In this document: piece by piece, positions 1-12,342 of the stretch
Layout of the letters: each line of letters begins with the position of its first letter
Position numbering within the stretch: the first letter of the stretch is position 1
Source of the DNA: Bathymodiolus brooksi
Taxonomy: Eukaryota > Mollusca > Bivalvia > Mytilida > Modiolidae
Reading direction: 5' to 3'
Assembly (NCBI GenBank): GCA_963680875.1
Contig: OY804578.1
Location: 25,139,101-25,203,100, forward strand
DNA length: 64,000 nt
The notes under the pieces: generated by a model
Told to the model about the DNA's origin: nothing
Databases searched by the model: none
What the model saw: only the letters and a program-made list of their open reading frames with translations
Translations under genes and position numbers: made by a program

Positions 1-2110
1 TAACATACAAATACATGACTGACTACTTTCCTGGCTTGATACCCCTAACATACAAATACATGACTGACTACTTTCCTGGCTTGATACCCCTAACATACAA
101 ATACATGACTGACTACTTTCCTGGCTTGATACCCCTAACACACAAATACATGACTGACTACTTTCCTGGCTTGATACCCCTAACATACAAATACATGACT
201 GACTACTTTCCTGGCTTGATACCCCTAACATACAAATACATGACTGACTACTTTCCTGGCTTGATACCCCTAACACACAAATACATGACTGCTTACTTTC
301 CTGGCTTGATACCCCTAACACACAAATACATGACTGCTTACTTTCCTGGCTTGATACCCCTAACACACAAATACATGACTGCTTACTTTCCTGGCTTGAT
401 ACCCCTAACATACAAATACATGACTGCTTACTTTCCTGGCTTGATACCCCTAACATACAAATACATGACTGCTTACTTTCCTGGCTTGATACCCCTAACA
501 TACAAATACATGACTGACTACTTTCCTGGCTTGATACCCCTAACATACAAATACATGACTGACTACTTTCCTGGCTTGATACCCCTAACACACAAATACA
601 TGACTGACTACTTTCCTGGCTTGATACCCCTAACACACAAATACATGACTGACTACTTTCCTGGCTTGATACCCCTAACATACAAATACATGACTGACTA
701 CTTTCCTGGCTTGATACCCCTAACACACAAATACATGACTGACTACTTTCCTGGCTTGATACCCCTAACACACAAATACATGACTGCTTACTTTCCTGGC
801 TTGATACCCCTAACATACAAATACATGACTGACTACTTTCCTGGCTTGATACCCCTAACATACAAATACATGACTGCTTACTTTCCTGGCTTGATACCCC
901 TAACATACAAATACATGACTGACTACTTTCCTGGCTTGATACCCCTAACACACAAATACATGACTGACTACTTTCCTGGCTTGATACCCCTAACATACAA
1001 ATACAGGACTGACTACTTTCCTGGCTTGATACCCCTAACATACAAATACATGACTGACTACTTTCCTGGCTTGATACCCCTAACACACAAATACATGACT
1101 GACTACTTTCCTGGCTTGATACCCCTAACATACAAATACATGACTGACTACTTTCCTGGCTTGATACCCCTAACACACAAATACATGACTGCTTACTTTC
1201 CTGGCTTGATACCCCTAACATACAAATACATGACTGACTACTTTCCTGGCTTGATACCCCTAACACACAAATACATGACTGCTTACTTTCCTGGCTTGAT
1301 ACCCCTAACACACAAATACATGACTGCTTACTTTCCTGGCTTGATACCCCTAACACACAAATACATGACTGCTTACTTTCCTGGCTTGATACCCCTAACA
1401 TACAAATACATGACTGCTTACTTTCCTGGCTTGATACCCCTAACATACAAATACATGACTGACTACTTTCCTGGCTTGATACCCCTAACACACAAATACA
1501 TGACTGCTTACTTTCCTGGCTTGATACCCCTAACACACAAATACATGACTGCTTACTTTCCTGGCTTGATACCCCTAACATACAACTACATGACTGCTTA
1601 CTTTCCTGGCTTGATACCCCTAACATACAAATACATGACTGCTTACTTTCCTGGCTTGATACCCCTAACACACAAATACATGACTGCTTACTTTCCTGGC
1701 TTGATACCCCTAACATACAAATACATGACTGCTTACTTTCCTGGCTTGATACCCCTAACACACAAATACATGACTGCTTACTTTCCTGGCTTGATACCCC
1801 TAACACACAAATACATGACTGCTTACTTTCCTGGCTTGATACCCCTAACATACAAATACATGACTGCTTACTTTCCTGGCTTGATACCCCTAACATACAA
1901 ATACATGACTGCTTACTTTCCTGGCTTGATACCCCTAACACACAAATACATGACTGCTTACTTTCCTGGCTTGATACCCCTAACATACAAATACATGACT
2001 GCTTACTTTCCTGGCTTGATACCCCTAACACACAAATACATGACTGCTTACTTTCCTGGCTTGATACCCCTAACACACAAATACATGACTGCTTACTTTC
2101 CTGGCTTGAT
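1..2110. repeat. 45-bp tandem satellite (about 47 copies)
   Basis: A head-to-tail array of a 45-bp unit (it contains 'ctttcctggcttgatacccc' and 'taacatacaaatacatgac') starts before the window and decays at about 2110. Two positions vary systematically: 'gactac' or 'gcttac', and 'catac' or 'cacac'. The gcttac form dominates the distal third. Because 45 is a multiple of three and the unit lacks stops in one frame, it creates a spurious 709-codon open frame at 15-2144. No splice, promoter or codon-bias evidence supports translation. Confidence 0.97.
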
Positions 2111-2144
2111 ATCAACACATACAAAAGTGTCGGAATTGATTTAA

Positions 2145-2770
2145 GCATATCGTATTGTCAAATATATACAATAGGATTGAACACAAGTTTTACAACTTAT
2201 ATGAAATTCTCTCCAGGTGTCCGAGTTAAACTAGTTTTATTGGATCAAACCTGCTCCATAACAATGCGGTCATGTCATGTTTATCACATATGAGTAAAAT
2301 GGCAATACACACATATAACCGAGCAAGGGAGAGACTGATTTCAATGATTTTTACAACCATTTAGCAAACGCCCTACAGCTTAACATAGCACCTTTCCATA
2401 AACTTATATTGCATAAGTTAAAACTCAATCATGTCTTAATGGGGATAATAAATAACCATTGTGCATTACACATATTTTGAATAAAAAATTAACATAATTC
2501 GGAACAAAGCACATGACATGCAAATATACAGTGTTACATGGTTACTATGGTATATTTCAACAACATATCATTTCAAAGCATAAGATGAAATATTACTAAG
2601 GAATAAACCACAGTGATAATGTGACGTAAAGGTGTGTGTCTTATCATTAACTAACTTTACTTATATCTTGTAAAGTTGTGATAAGGAACGTTTGTCAAGA
2701 TAGCCAATACCAGCCTTTCTCATCACAAGTCCAATAGTCCAAGGTGGTACCTTACACACTCGGCATCAAC
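2145..2770. other. 5' flank of gene 1
   Basis: This is unique-looking AT-rich sequence between the 45-bp satellite and the proposed first coding exon of gene 1. It should contain the promoter and 5' UTR of gene 1. I see no clear TATA box or initiator that I would place with confidence, and no repeat family I recognise. Confidence 0.4.
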
Positions 2771-5700
2771 ATGAATACTATCACATTAACAAGTAAGTAA
2801 AATATAATGTGATTTGTGGTACATGCTTGGTATATTATCAGCTACTGACGTACATAAATTAGAATACACCCACGTACTTATTTTGCATTATTTATTTATT
2901 TATTTTGTTTTAACCAACTTAAAAATATCTCGAAAAATGGAAAAACAACGCAATCTTCGTTTTCAATATAAAAGAAGAAGAGTTAGAAAAGAGGACCATA
3001 ACGTATTGTTTGTTTGTTTGTTTGTTTGTTTGTTTGTTGTTTAACGCCATTTTCACCAATATATCAGTTATATCGTGGCCGTCAATATACAATACTTGTG
3101 CACTGTCGAAGCATATAGGTAATACACATATTTACCTATATGCTTCGACAGTGCACATGTATTGTATTAATCCTGCAATTTTAAATCGTAAATAAACGTT
3201 TACTGGACGATGATAAAAGTATTTGAAATAATTTTGTGTATGTATTTGAAAACAATATCCCCCGATGTGACCCGATGTTAAATTTGTATGTTCTATTTAT
3301 AACTGACCAATATCAAAACAAATATTAGGCAGGCTATATTGGTCGGTAAATGCTGTCAATGCAGGATAAATTTTATTAGTGGAGGAAACTGGAGGACCCG
3401 TAGAAAACCACCGACCTGTCGCAAGTCATTGACAAACTTTATCACATAATGTTGTACACCTCTCCCTGATCGAGATTCGAACTCACAACATCAGTGGTGA
3501 TAGGCACTGATTGCATAGGTAGTTGTAGCTGTTAAACCAACTACCACACAATCACGGCCACGACGGTCCCTCCTTAACGTATATACATTAAGATAAAATT
3601 GATGTATTACTAAATAATATCTTAAGCCTCAGTATTCACTGCTTAATAATGTATTTGTCGTAGGAAGATATATTCCCGTTTAGTTTGAAAGCAAGAAGAT
3701 TAAATAGAACAACATAATAAGAAACGAACCAGGAAGCACAGTTCAACCTTAGATAAGAACGTCCCTACAGTTGACATCATTGTGTACATCATTTCACGAA
3801 TAGACGACATTGTGTTTAATGGGCAATATATGTTAAGTTAATTAAATAAGTTTTTAAAACTTTAGTATCTCCATTTTCACTCATTTTGCAGCGCTTCTTT
3901 TAAAATTCTTCTCTTATTCAAATTATCTGCAAAAAAGTGGATGTTTTATTGGAATGACTTTTTATGAACTAAAAAAGAGAAAAAAACCCACAACCAATCA
4001 AATAAGATAATTCCCGGAGTCCAAATCTCTAATTTTATTTATAAAGGATCTACCAAATTATCTTTGTTATTCATCAACCACATTACCCTATATATGAATA
4101 AGCGCAGAATTAACTGTTTTTTTTAATGCTGATGTTTTTTTTTATTATCAAACATTAAAATTGGTTTACAGCATAAATATCACAATCTAGAAAGAATTTG
4201 CACTGACTGGCAATCTAATTAAAATCATATCTTTGTTGCATTATTTGTTTTTCTTTGCGATACTTCTAACGACATCTTATATGGGTTAATTTCTTAAACC
4301 TACCAATCATTGATGAACCTACTAAATCTTTACGCATCAAGACCGAGCTATTATTCGATTGGTTGATATATTTAACTATCTTGTATATGATTGGACGGTC
4401 AAGATGAATGAAAAGTTGCACGACATGACTCAAAACGAGAAGTTGTTAGGTATTAACGTATCGTCAAAGAACACGCTTAAAAATGATACAACAAACATCT
4501 AATTTAATTAGATTGCACTAATATGAATGTTTCCAAAAATAAAGTACCAGTGCTTAGCAAATCTGGACGTTTTCATTAAATATGTTTGCAGCTATAAATT
4601 AAAAATGTGATTGTACACATCATTTTAAACATTAAGGAATCACATTCCCTTGCTCTAGCTCCTTTGTTGAGGCGCAAAATGAGTCCTGCAAGAAAATCAC
4701 TGAAGTTCGATGAAAATTTAAATCGGATGTAATTTCATTAAATCCAAGGGTAAAAGCTGGTTTGCATATCTTAAGGCACACCCTAACACATATTCTATTC
4801 CACTGGATATTTCTTATTTTTTATTTATCAAAATCTAATTTTAACAACCTATTATCGATATGTCCAGAATATCAGTAATATTCCTGCGATAAAATGTTTT
4901 TACAGTTTACAAAATCGAATCCCTGGTGACAAAGTTGGAGGTATTGACCAAGTGGAAGCAATAAAGACGTTGTTATCCGCATAATAAAAACGATTTTCGG
5001 TTCACTTCCAGTTGTAGGAGGATTCATGTCTTATCTATGTTATTTATGTTTTGTTTTTTTACGAATTAACTTATTTAAACAATTAAATCCGAAAGTTCAT
5101 TGGTAAGATATCTTTTGTAACAGAAATAAAATGATTGATATTTGGCATGTTGTACCATGGCATAAGCCCAGCCTATGCAGTTGGATTTAACACAAATGTA
5201 ATGGCTGTTTAATTGAATATGGTACAATTTCAATCCCAGATAATAGACACAAACTTGACTGTATATATGAGTACCACGGCGGGTGTCAGATAAGAAGCAG
5301 GAACTGCTTACCCTTCGCGAGTGCCAGTGTCCACCCTCGGTGTTTTGGTGGGGTTCTTGTTAGGCATCTCTTTAGTTTTCGGTGTTGGTTTTGTTTTGTT
5401 TTGTTAGCCTTCGCCCTGTGCCTTGTGTACCCAATGTTCTCAGTGTCTCTAGGTTGTCCATTCTTGATACTCCCCTCGGTTTCTCTTAATAAAAACACAT
5501 TTTTTTATGTCGGATACTTCATAAAAACATCAAAGATAAAATGTAATTTATTCTAAAATAATGGTCTATTTCATATATCGCGTGATTACCACGTTGGCAC
5601 AAGGGGTCATGTCATTCTGTATTATAATATGTTAGATAAGGTCTAAAGATCATGACATACAAACCCAATAACTGGCTTGGCCGGGTCAACACAACTGACA

Positions 5701-8700
5701 GGCAAACTAAAGTCGACTTATCAGATATCTACATGATTTATCAAGCCAGACGTATAAGAGTTGATGACCGTTCAAGTGTGAATACATGTGTAAATTAAAT
5801 TCACGTAGTCTTCCGACTATAAAGTCTACCAAACAAACTCAGATGGTTAGAACCTATGGCCAATCACGTGTCACAGAAAGAAAGAATAATATTAATAATA
5901 ATAAAAAATCTGAGCAAAAACAATAAGTATTCAAACTTTGTTTGGGAGATTTAATTAGAAGAGTTCACGAAAAAGCACCTTACACATGAGTCTTCCACGG
6001 AAGACACTTGTTGTCTGACTTGTGTTAACTAGTACCATGTATTGCGTACATCTAGGAAGAACATATGCGGATAAAAGAAGTGCACCCCCTAGGAATCACA
6101 CTAAGCACCCCTATTTGGATCTCACATGATGTCGATTTACGAAACCCATGTTGAAACCCAAGAAGATAAAATTTGTCATATTTATCCACATGTGCAATAA
6201 TACAACTGGCCACAGTTCTCTTAAAATTTGAAGCAATTGTAAGTCAGATAGATAGGTCTATTATTTTCATCTGACTTGTTTTTGTCATAATATAACTGCA
6301 ACATCGCTTCCTTTAGGTAAAACAACAAAATCTCGCACTAATTCACTCTATTTTGTTTACAGTTGCCTGTGTTTTGGCTGTTGGTAGTAATGCCTTACTC
6401 TTTGATGTTGTCGGCGGATTAAAGCAACTTGGTAAGGATTACTTATAAATAATACTACTAAGTTGATAATGTTAAGCCTAAAATATACCAACGTTAGGAC
6501 TCCCATATGAATATATAGAACAGAGATAGCGAAGCGAAATATTGTAATTTCGTACATAATCAACTGAAACAAATCAAAGTAATACGTATATATGTACAGA
6601 ACGTGTAGCCTCGTATTAGCAAAAATAATAAAATAAACATTCAAAGTAAATTACCAAAATTGCACGCTTCCTTCTGTTTTTGACGTTTTCTATTAGAACA
6701 TAATTATTTGAAATAATTTGTGGTAATTTATTTTAAATATTTCATTCATTATTTTATTGTTTGATTACAGATGCTTTTCTGGTGAAGGCTTGCAGACCAA
6801 TAGCAGCCCCAATGCATGGTAGTGTGTCATGTGCCTATAGTGCTGTAGATCTGTAAGTATGAAATCGAGATGTAATTGAATGTCCAATTAAAGCTTCGTA
6901 CAAATTAGCCACTTTGTATTGAAGCGTCTGTACCAAGCCATGAATGTGTGCGTTCATGTATTTGTGTTTAAGAGATATCAAATTTGCCTCTGTTTCTGCA
7001 TTTGTTTTACTGCATTTTGGAACTGTTCCGACATAGCAAAATAATGTAGTTACACCATTATCGATAGTGAATCTTATTACTTTTAATTAATATAGTAGTA
7101 TCGGTATTTTTCATAAGGAATAATAGCTTCACTCTGAAATAGTTCAGTTTGTACAGCGTTGCTTCTGAACGTATACTCATGATGTACTTGTTGTGAAGCA
7201 TTTTGTCTTGGTTTGTCGATTGAATGGGACGCTAAAGCATTGTGAGAAAAAATAACAGCATTTGTAAGTGACGCTAGATTTTCTTTTAATTTGATTTTTA
7301 TAGAGAGGTACTAGTTAATAAGATTTCTTGATTGATTTTGGGAGTTAAACTTCACTTTCAGCAATATTTCAGCTATATCATGGCGGCCAGTTTTAGTGGT
7401 GGAAGAAGCCGGAGTACCCGGAGAGAACCACCGACCATGGGCAAGCAACTGGTAAACTTTATCACTTGCGGCTGCGAGTTGAGAACACCCTTTTTTAATT
7501 TACAAAGCCGGGCGCGAGCCCACGCCGTATTGGTGATAGGCTTGTATGAGTTGTTAGGTAAATCCAACTACCTAACTCATTAACCCACCCGGGCCCCCTA
7601 GTTAATAAGAGGATATACCTTAGTAGGAAAGTATATGGATGTAAATGAACACAAAAGATTACCCAACATTACAATTTGACATAAATTAAAGTAAGGAAAC
7701 ATCTCTTTTATTGTTCTACATTAAGCATTCACAATGTTAATGTATTTGCTATGCAAATAATAAAGCACATATATTGTTCCACAACTTTATATTTTCAGAA
7801 CATGTACAGCTTCATGTGATGCTGGGTTCCATTTTGATGGTTTTCCGGTTAATGGAAAAATCTCTTTGAAGTGCACAACTACTAAAGTATGGCCTAATGG
7901 AGTCAATTTTCCTACATGTATCAGTAAGTTTACTTCTTCCAATAACATTTAATACTACGAGCTTAAAAATACTGGAAGGTTCCTGATATACAAGGACAAC
8001 AATTGTGATATTAATACGTTGATGTGCATTGTCACATAACCATAGTAAGTCCAGTCACAGATCAATTACATATCAATGTAGTGCGACCATCATATAAATG
8101 TCTGAGTAAAAGGATCAATGAGATAAAAGTATTTATGATTATAAAATAACTCCACATATGCGGAACTTAGTTTCCTGTTCAGTTGATATGTATGCTTGTA
8201 ATATTTTATAGGTGGTAGTGGACAAACCGGAACTGGTACTGGAACCGGAACCGGAACTATGCCAAGTCTTAGGCCACCAATGATAAAAGGTAAATATGAA
8301 AACAAAATTCTTGAATCGCGCATCTTATAACAGTATAAGGACATGGATCGTCAGTCATATGTTGTTGGGATTTCATGGTCAATGATTTGAGATGAGAGGT
8401 GATTGTTCGTTTTGTTGGTTTTCGTGGAATTGTTGACCTTCACTGTTTAAACTTTCTTTTCATAATTATCAATCCCTGTAGACAATGGCACGTTTTAGAC
8501 ACACTCTTTTAGACTTGTGGAGCAAGCACTTCTTACCCTTCTGGAGCACATGTGTTCCCCTGAATCTTAGTGGGGTTCGTGTTGCACAATCTTTAGTTTC
8601 TGTGTTATGTTTTGTAGATTATTGTTTGTCCTTTTTCCTTTTGCCATTGTATTGTCTGTTCTTCTTCGATTTACGGCTTCTGATTACACCTTTGGTATCT

Positions 8701-10304
8701 TCAAATTTTTGTTAGCATAAATAAGGACCATTCAGTGGCTATTAATATATAATATATACGTTGACAACTTATATTGATGGTGATATACATTTCGAAGTCG
8801 AACAGACCAACGACTTAACTGTGAGTTAACCCAGTATTCGAGCTGTCCCGGTAAACAATTATAATTACATTAAACACTATGTTATTTCGAGTTATCAATG
8901 GAAACAACGTAATCCGAAGAGGGATATAGAATGGACAATCAAAAGAAACGTGTAACATTGGGCATAATACACAGAACAAAAAAAAAACCAATTACAAAAA
9001 ATATAAGAAAACAAATAAAAAAACACAGCCCAGAATCAACACGGCCTCCTTTTAAAAAATCGGCGGTGAACTCAGCCCCCCCCCCCCCCCCCCCCCGAAG
9101 GGAGGGCAATTCCTATTTCTCTCTCCTCACGCATATGTGATCTTAGTCGAATGTGACTATCCTGTTAAGGCCTTTTGATTTTCTTTGCCTCAAAGACGTT
9201 TAGATTATTTGGCTTTCCCACATTATCACATGAGCTTACCTGATGAAGGGTATTCCAGAAACGTACCTGATGAAGGGTATTCCAGAAACGTACCTGATGA
9301 AGGCTATTCCAGAAACGTACCTGATGAAGGGTATTCCAGAAACGTACCTGATGAAGGGTATTCCAGAAACGTACCTGATGAAGGGTATTCCAGAAACGTA
9401 CCTGATGAAGGGTATTCCAGAAACGTACCTGATGAAGGGTATTCCAGAAACGTACCTGATGAAGGGTATTCCAAAAACACGTCGTGTGCACTAAATTCGA
9501 TATTTATGTTTTTAGTTTCAATGCATTATACCTTGATATCTTCATTCTTCAATCTTATGCTGTATTGTTATTGTTTGCTCACCTAAATCTGTTATTTCTG
9601 TCTCCAATCCTCTTTGGGTTTGTTTAATACACCAATCATCTAACTTAATTAGATTGTATACAAAGCAGTCAGACACCAATATGTATATGTGTGAATCATG
9701 ATATTTAGCAATAGGCAAATCAAATCGATTTTGGCTATCCTGTTTACACCCATTGACCAGCTTGCTATCAAAGAATTGTACATTATTTTGCTTTATAATA
9801 TTTTTACCTTGAAAATACCTCATGAAGGTTACTCATGAAACGAGTCATATTCACTAAATTTGATATTTTAGCCAAGCTTAGTAGGTGATAGAGATCCATG
9901 GTAATTTCGTAATGGACAACCAGTTCACGAGGACGCCTGCGGCAGTCTTGCAACGATAACCTTAATATGGATGATGATTTATATAAAAAAATCACATTAT
10001 TCACATTATTATGCATATAGTAAGAGATCATTTATTTGTAACATTTTCCAGAGTCGAAATAATCGAAAATTACCCGTGAAATAATTTGGGAAGGGAATTA
10101 TATATTTTTACATCTTGTTTTGTAGGTACTTGTGTATCAATGTTGACAGCTTGTCCATCAGAGGGTGACTTCCATGCCTGCACATCCTGTAGTCAGTTTG
10201 TGACATGCGCACCAGATGGAATATTCATACGCAACTGTCCAGAAGCAACATATTGGGATGATACTTTGAAACGTTGTGCCCTTGTATCATCTACATGCTC
10301 ATAA
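2771..10304 (+). CDS. Gene 1: secreted Sushi + chitin-binding type 2 protein (6 exons, 184 aa)
   Basis: Coding exons are 2771-2792, 6363-6431, 6771-6852, 7799-7923, 8212-8289 and 10126-10304. They total 555 nt with all phases matching and GT-AG borders. The N-terminus MNTITLTIACVLAVGSNA is a good signal peptide, split by intron 1. Residues about 39-92 form a six-cysteine Sushi/CCP module (first half ends 'GSVSCAYSAVDL', second half contains 'TCTASCDAGF' and ends 'NFPTC'). A flexible GSGQTGTGTGTGTGT linker follows. The last exon encodes a Peritrophin-A/CBM14 chitin-binding domain with the Cys pattern of 'CTSCSQFVTC...CP...RC'. The protein is probably extracellular and binds chitin or related glycans; that function is family inference. 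The 22-nt first exon is the weakest link: it was chosen because it has a canonical gtaagt donor, the right phase, and completes a signal peptide. It is a shorter paralogue of gene 2. Confidence 0.82.
3003..3038. repeat. (TTGT)n microsatellite
   Basis: About eight perfect tetranucleotide copies lie directly next to the 3' end of a reverse-oriented SINE B copy. Microsatellites at SINE 3' tails are common and usually arise from the retroposition tail. Confidence 0.95.
3039..3572 (-). mobile_element. SINE family B copy split by a ~285-bp insertion
   Basis: 3039-3084 matches the SINE B 3' end (reverse orientation, 'gtttaacgcc...tatcgtggcc') and 3371-3572 matches the remainder through the promoter-like head ('cgagattcgaactcacaac'). 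Uninterrupted copies, for example 46554-46812, join these two parts directly. The intervening 3085-3370 is therefore a later insertion. Confidence 0.8.
3091..3163. repeat. Near-perfect 32-bp hairpin inside the insertion
   Basis: Arms 3091-3122 and 3132-3163 are reverse complements with one mismatch in 32 and a 9-nt loop. The core arm is 'gcactgtcgaagcatatagg'. The hairpin sits at one end of the ~285-bp insertion that interrupts a SINE B copy. Confidence 0.92.
4253..4472. mobile_element. MITE-like element with terminal inverted repeats, copy 1
   Basis: The left end 'gcgatacttctaacgacatc' and right end 'gttgttaggtattaacgtat' are imperfect inverted repeats. The same termini recur at 37608-37797 and 51474-51697. 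No transposase is encoded, so this is a non-autonomous DNA-transposon type element. Confidence 0.6.
5273..5497 (+). mobile_element. 3'-end fragment of the RT retroelement (variant D')
   Basis: It begins 'gataagaagcaggaactgct' and carries 'ggtggggttcttgttaggc' and 'gtgtctctaggttgtccatt', the diagnostic order of the D' variant seen also at 57055-57275. At 56570-57275 this segment follows a decayed reverse transcriptase, which identifies it as an RT-element 3' region. Confidence 0.65.
7341..7600 (-). mobile_element. SINE family B copy
   Basis: A reverse-oriented copy in gene 1 intron 3, running from the 3' tail ('gggagttaaacttcactttc') to the head. It includes the central 'ggtggaagaagccggagtac' block shared by all SINE B copies. 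Its middle is diverged. Confidence 0.75.
8475..8715 (+). mobile_element. 3'-end fragment of the RT retroelement (variant D)
   Basis: It contains 'gtggggttcgtgttgcacaa' and ends with 'cttctgattacacctttggt', the element's 3' terminus. It lies in gene 1 intron 5. The apparent 76-codon open frame here is the same non-host frame seen at other copies. Confidence 0.75.
8930..9125 (-). mobile_element. 3'-end fragment of the RT retroelement (variant D') with poly-C
   Basis: A reverse-oriented D' fragment: 'gaatggacaatc' start and a terminal 'cagttcctatttc'-like block ('caattcctatttct'). It contains a run of 21 C at 9076-9096 at the place where other copies carry a short G/C run. Confidence 0.6.
9205..9530 (+). 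mobile_element. Family C (hammerhead-like) element with internal 27-bp array
   Basis: The flanks match other family C copies: 'ttatttggctttccca' upstream and 'cgtcgtgtgcactaaattcg' downstream. Between them the core is repeated nine times instead of once. The family is interspersed in gene 1, in gene 2 and between genes. Confidence 0.8.
9238..9478. repeat. 27-bp minisatellite built from the CTGATGA...GAAAC core
   Basis: Nine near-identical 27-bp units, each containing 'cctgatgaagggtattcc' followed by 'agaaacgta'. The unit equals the core of family C. Because 27 is divisible by three, every frame stays open across the array, giving several spurious open frames on both strands. Confidence 0.95.
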
Positions 10305-10400
10305 AACATTCACTACTTATATATATATCCCATATTTAGTACATACTTATTTAAATTTACAGTAGGTGTCAATTATTTCAATTTCTTTGAAAGTTTTAAC

Positions 10401-10411
10401 AATAAAATAAA
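10401..10411 (+). promoter_or_regulatory. Polyadenylation signal of gene 1
   Basis: Two overlapping AATAAA hexamers (10401-10406 and 10406-10411) lie about 100 nt after the gene 1 stop codon, the expected place for a short 3' UTR. Confidence 0.7.
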
Positions 10412-10688
10412 TTAGATGTGTCTTAAAGTTTTGCCTTATTCAAACGTTTGAAAGAATTCATAAGTGAACGATAAGGAGTGCATACTGTGTGCTCTGGTTG
10501 TTTCCCTGATTCATTAACTGTTTGTCACGTTAAATGATGGAAGCATGTTCTATGTTACAATCATGTTTTAATAAAGCATTTATTTGTGACATTTATATGA
10601 TATTTTATCACTCAGCAAATCTGATTTCAGGGATCCTTTTGTTTGCACATTGCATGACATGTGTACTTCAAATAAAAGAAACCCACAT

Positions 10689-10980
10689 CTGTGGTGTAAT
10701 GGTTAACGCCTCGTGTGTTCAAAACCAGGTCGGATCAAACTAAAGAGTATAACATTAGTATTTATTGCTTCTTTGCTCAGCACGAAGCATTAAGGAGTAA
10801 GAATAATGTTTACCCGCGGACTGTTGTTTTATTGCGCCGGCACTATACAAAATAAAACCCAGTATGTTGGTCTAGAACACAACGGACATATCATTATTTC
10901 ATTGAATATGACTTGTTCGCGCCATGGAATAACTGAAAAATTGCTCATTTGGCGTTAAGCAACAATCACTCACTCAAATA
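10689..10980 (+). mobile_element. SINE family A copy (tRNA-related head)
   Basis: The head 'gtggtgtaatggttaacgcc' resembles a tRNA box A, and the copy ends 'ggcgttaagcaacaatcact'. It matches 42017-42371 along its length. The box B region ('gttcaaaaccaggtc') is degraded, so this copy is probably transcriptionally dead. Confidence 0.8.
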
Positions 10981-11624
10981 AAAGACACTTGAAATATAAT
11001 TGTATTTATATCTATAGACGTCTATGAGGTAAATGTGCTGCTCAAATAGTAGTCAGGTAACTGCCAGCATTTACTAACCCTGCTTTTGTTCTTTTTCTGC
11101 AAAATTATGTGGCCTTTTATTGTCTTTGTGCTATCTGTTTGGTCGCACGAAATTATGATCGATAGACAGATATCACACTAACCGGTCTAACATCATTATG
11201 TCAGGATCTAGATTTTCGTGTTGCTTCTGTCGTTTATTGTGAGAGGTAATGTTACCCCATCTTTAAAAATGCTGTAGAGGTTACTACATGAGGAATATTA
11301 ATTCAATATTCCCAGCTTGGAATAATATTATATCTATTATTCTGGTTTCTTGCTTTCTAAATAACAGCACATTTATTTGTCTGGCATAAAGCTGAAATAC
11401 TGCTCAGTTGATGTTAAACAGCAATCAATCAATTAATCAATATATCACACATTATCTGGCTAAAAATATACACAAGCAGGTAGTGTTAGTAAAGGCGTAG
11501 ACAGTAAGACCGTTTGTATTTACGAGAAAAACATCGGTTATTTAAAAAGTCAAAGATATCTTTTTATTAATGTGTGACGTAAAAGTGTTTTTGACATTTA
11601 CTTTCGTAGTTAAAATACTTCAGG

Positions 11625-11975
11625 TGACTCGGGGTTGTTGATGGAGATGGTTCATGATAGATGTTCCATCCTCCTCACTGAATTTGGTACTGCTTTGACA
11701 ACTATTTTGCCTATTTTGTTCCATTATTGTTATAAATACTGTTATAGTGACAGCCGGAACCTTTGAGCCGTAATGAAAGCGGGAGGTTTGGCGCTTTAAA
11801 ATCTTATTCAACCCACAATTTCTTTAGAAATGCCTGTACCAAGTCAGGGTCATTACGGTTTTCACAGTTTTCCTGGTTGTTGACTGATTTTGTCTGTTTA
11901 TATACTTATGAGTTTTGACTTTCCCTTTGTAAGATTGTTCGGAGTTCGGTAATTTTGTTATTACCCTTATTTCAG
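11625..11975. repeat. Unclassified dispersed repeat E, copy 1
   Basis: About 345 bp nearly identical to 54130-54475. Shared blocks include 'gttgttgatggagatggttc', 'gtgacagccggaacctttga' and 'gttcggagttcggtaatttt'. A fragment lies in the opposite orientation at 23172-23235. I see no terminal repeats or coding capacity that would classify it. Confidence 0.85.
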
Positions 11976-12342
11976 ATGAAAAACTTACCATTGCAAAAAT
12001 ATTATTGAACGTTTTGATTTGCAAATGAAAAAAATTGTATAATTTCTAACTGAGTAAGAATACGATTTGGTGGAACAACAACTACTTATAAGGGCAATGA
12101 TTAGTGAATCCAATGCTATGAATGCTATAAATATATAAATTTCGGGAAATTCGTGAATATTGTCATAGAAATCAACGTGTGTGAATTGATGTCATTACAT
12201 CGATAGGCTTACGGTCGCCATCATGACTTGGTTAACCGCTAGGAAATAATTGTTTTACAGATAACCACATATATCCCGTTTGTCATAGCCCCTATCCTGT
12301 CATTTCCTCTATCATAGCATATCATCGTATTTTTACATGATT

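Larger units (their letters stand above)
2793..6362 (+). other. Gene 1 intron 1
   Basis: A 3.57-kb intron holding a TTGT microsatellite, an interrupted SINE, a TIR-type MITE (4253-4472) and a retroelement 3' fragment (5273-5497). The rest is AT-rich sequence without recognisable coding potential. The intron depends on the proposed 22-nt first exon being correct. Confidence 0.55.

Noticed and set aside
15..2144. 709-codon open frame
   Set aside because: It is the translation of a 45-bp satellite with no stop in one frame. There is no splice, codon or domain evidence, so it is reported as a repeat.
9165..9586. Four overlapping open frames on both strands with nine-residue repeats
   Set aside because: They arise from the 27-bp array of the family C core. 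The peptide repeats only reflect a period divisible by three.
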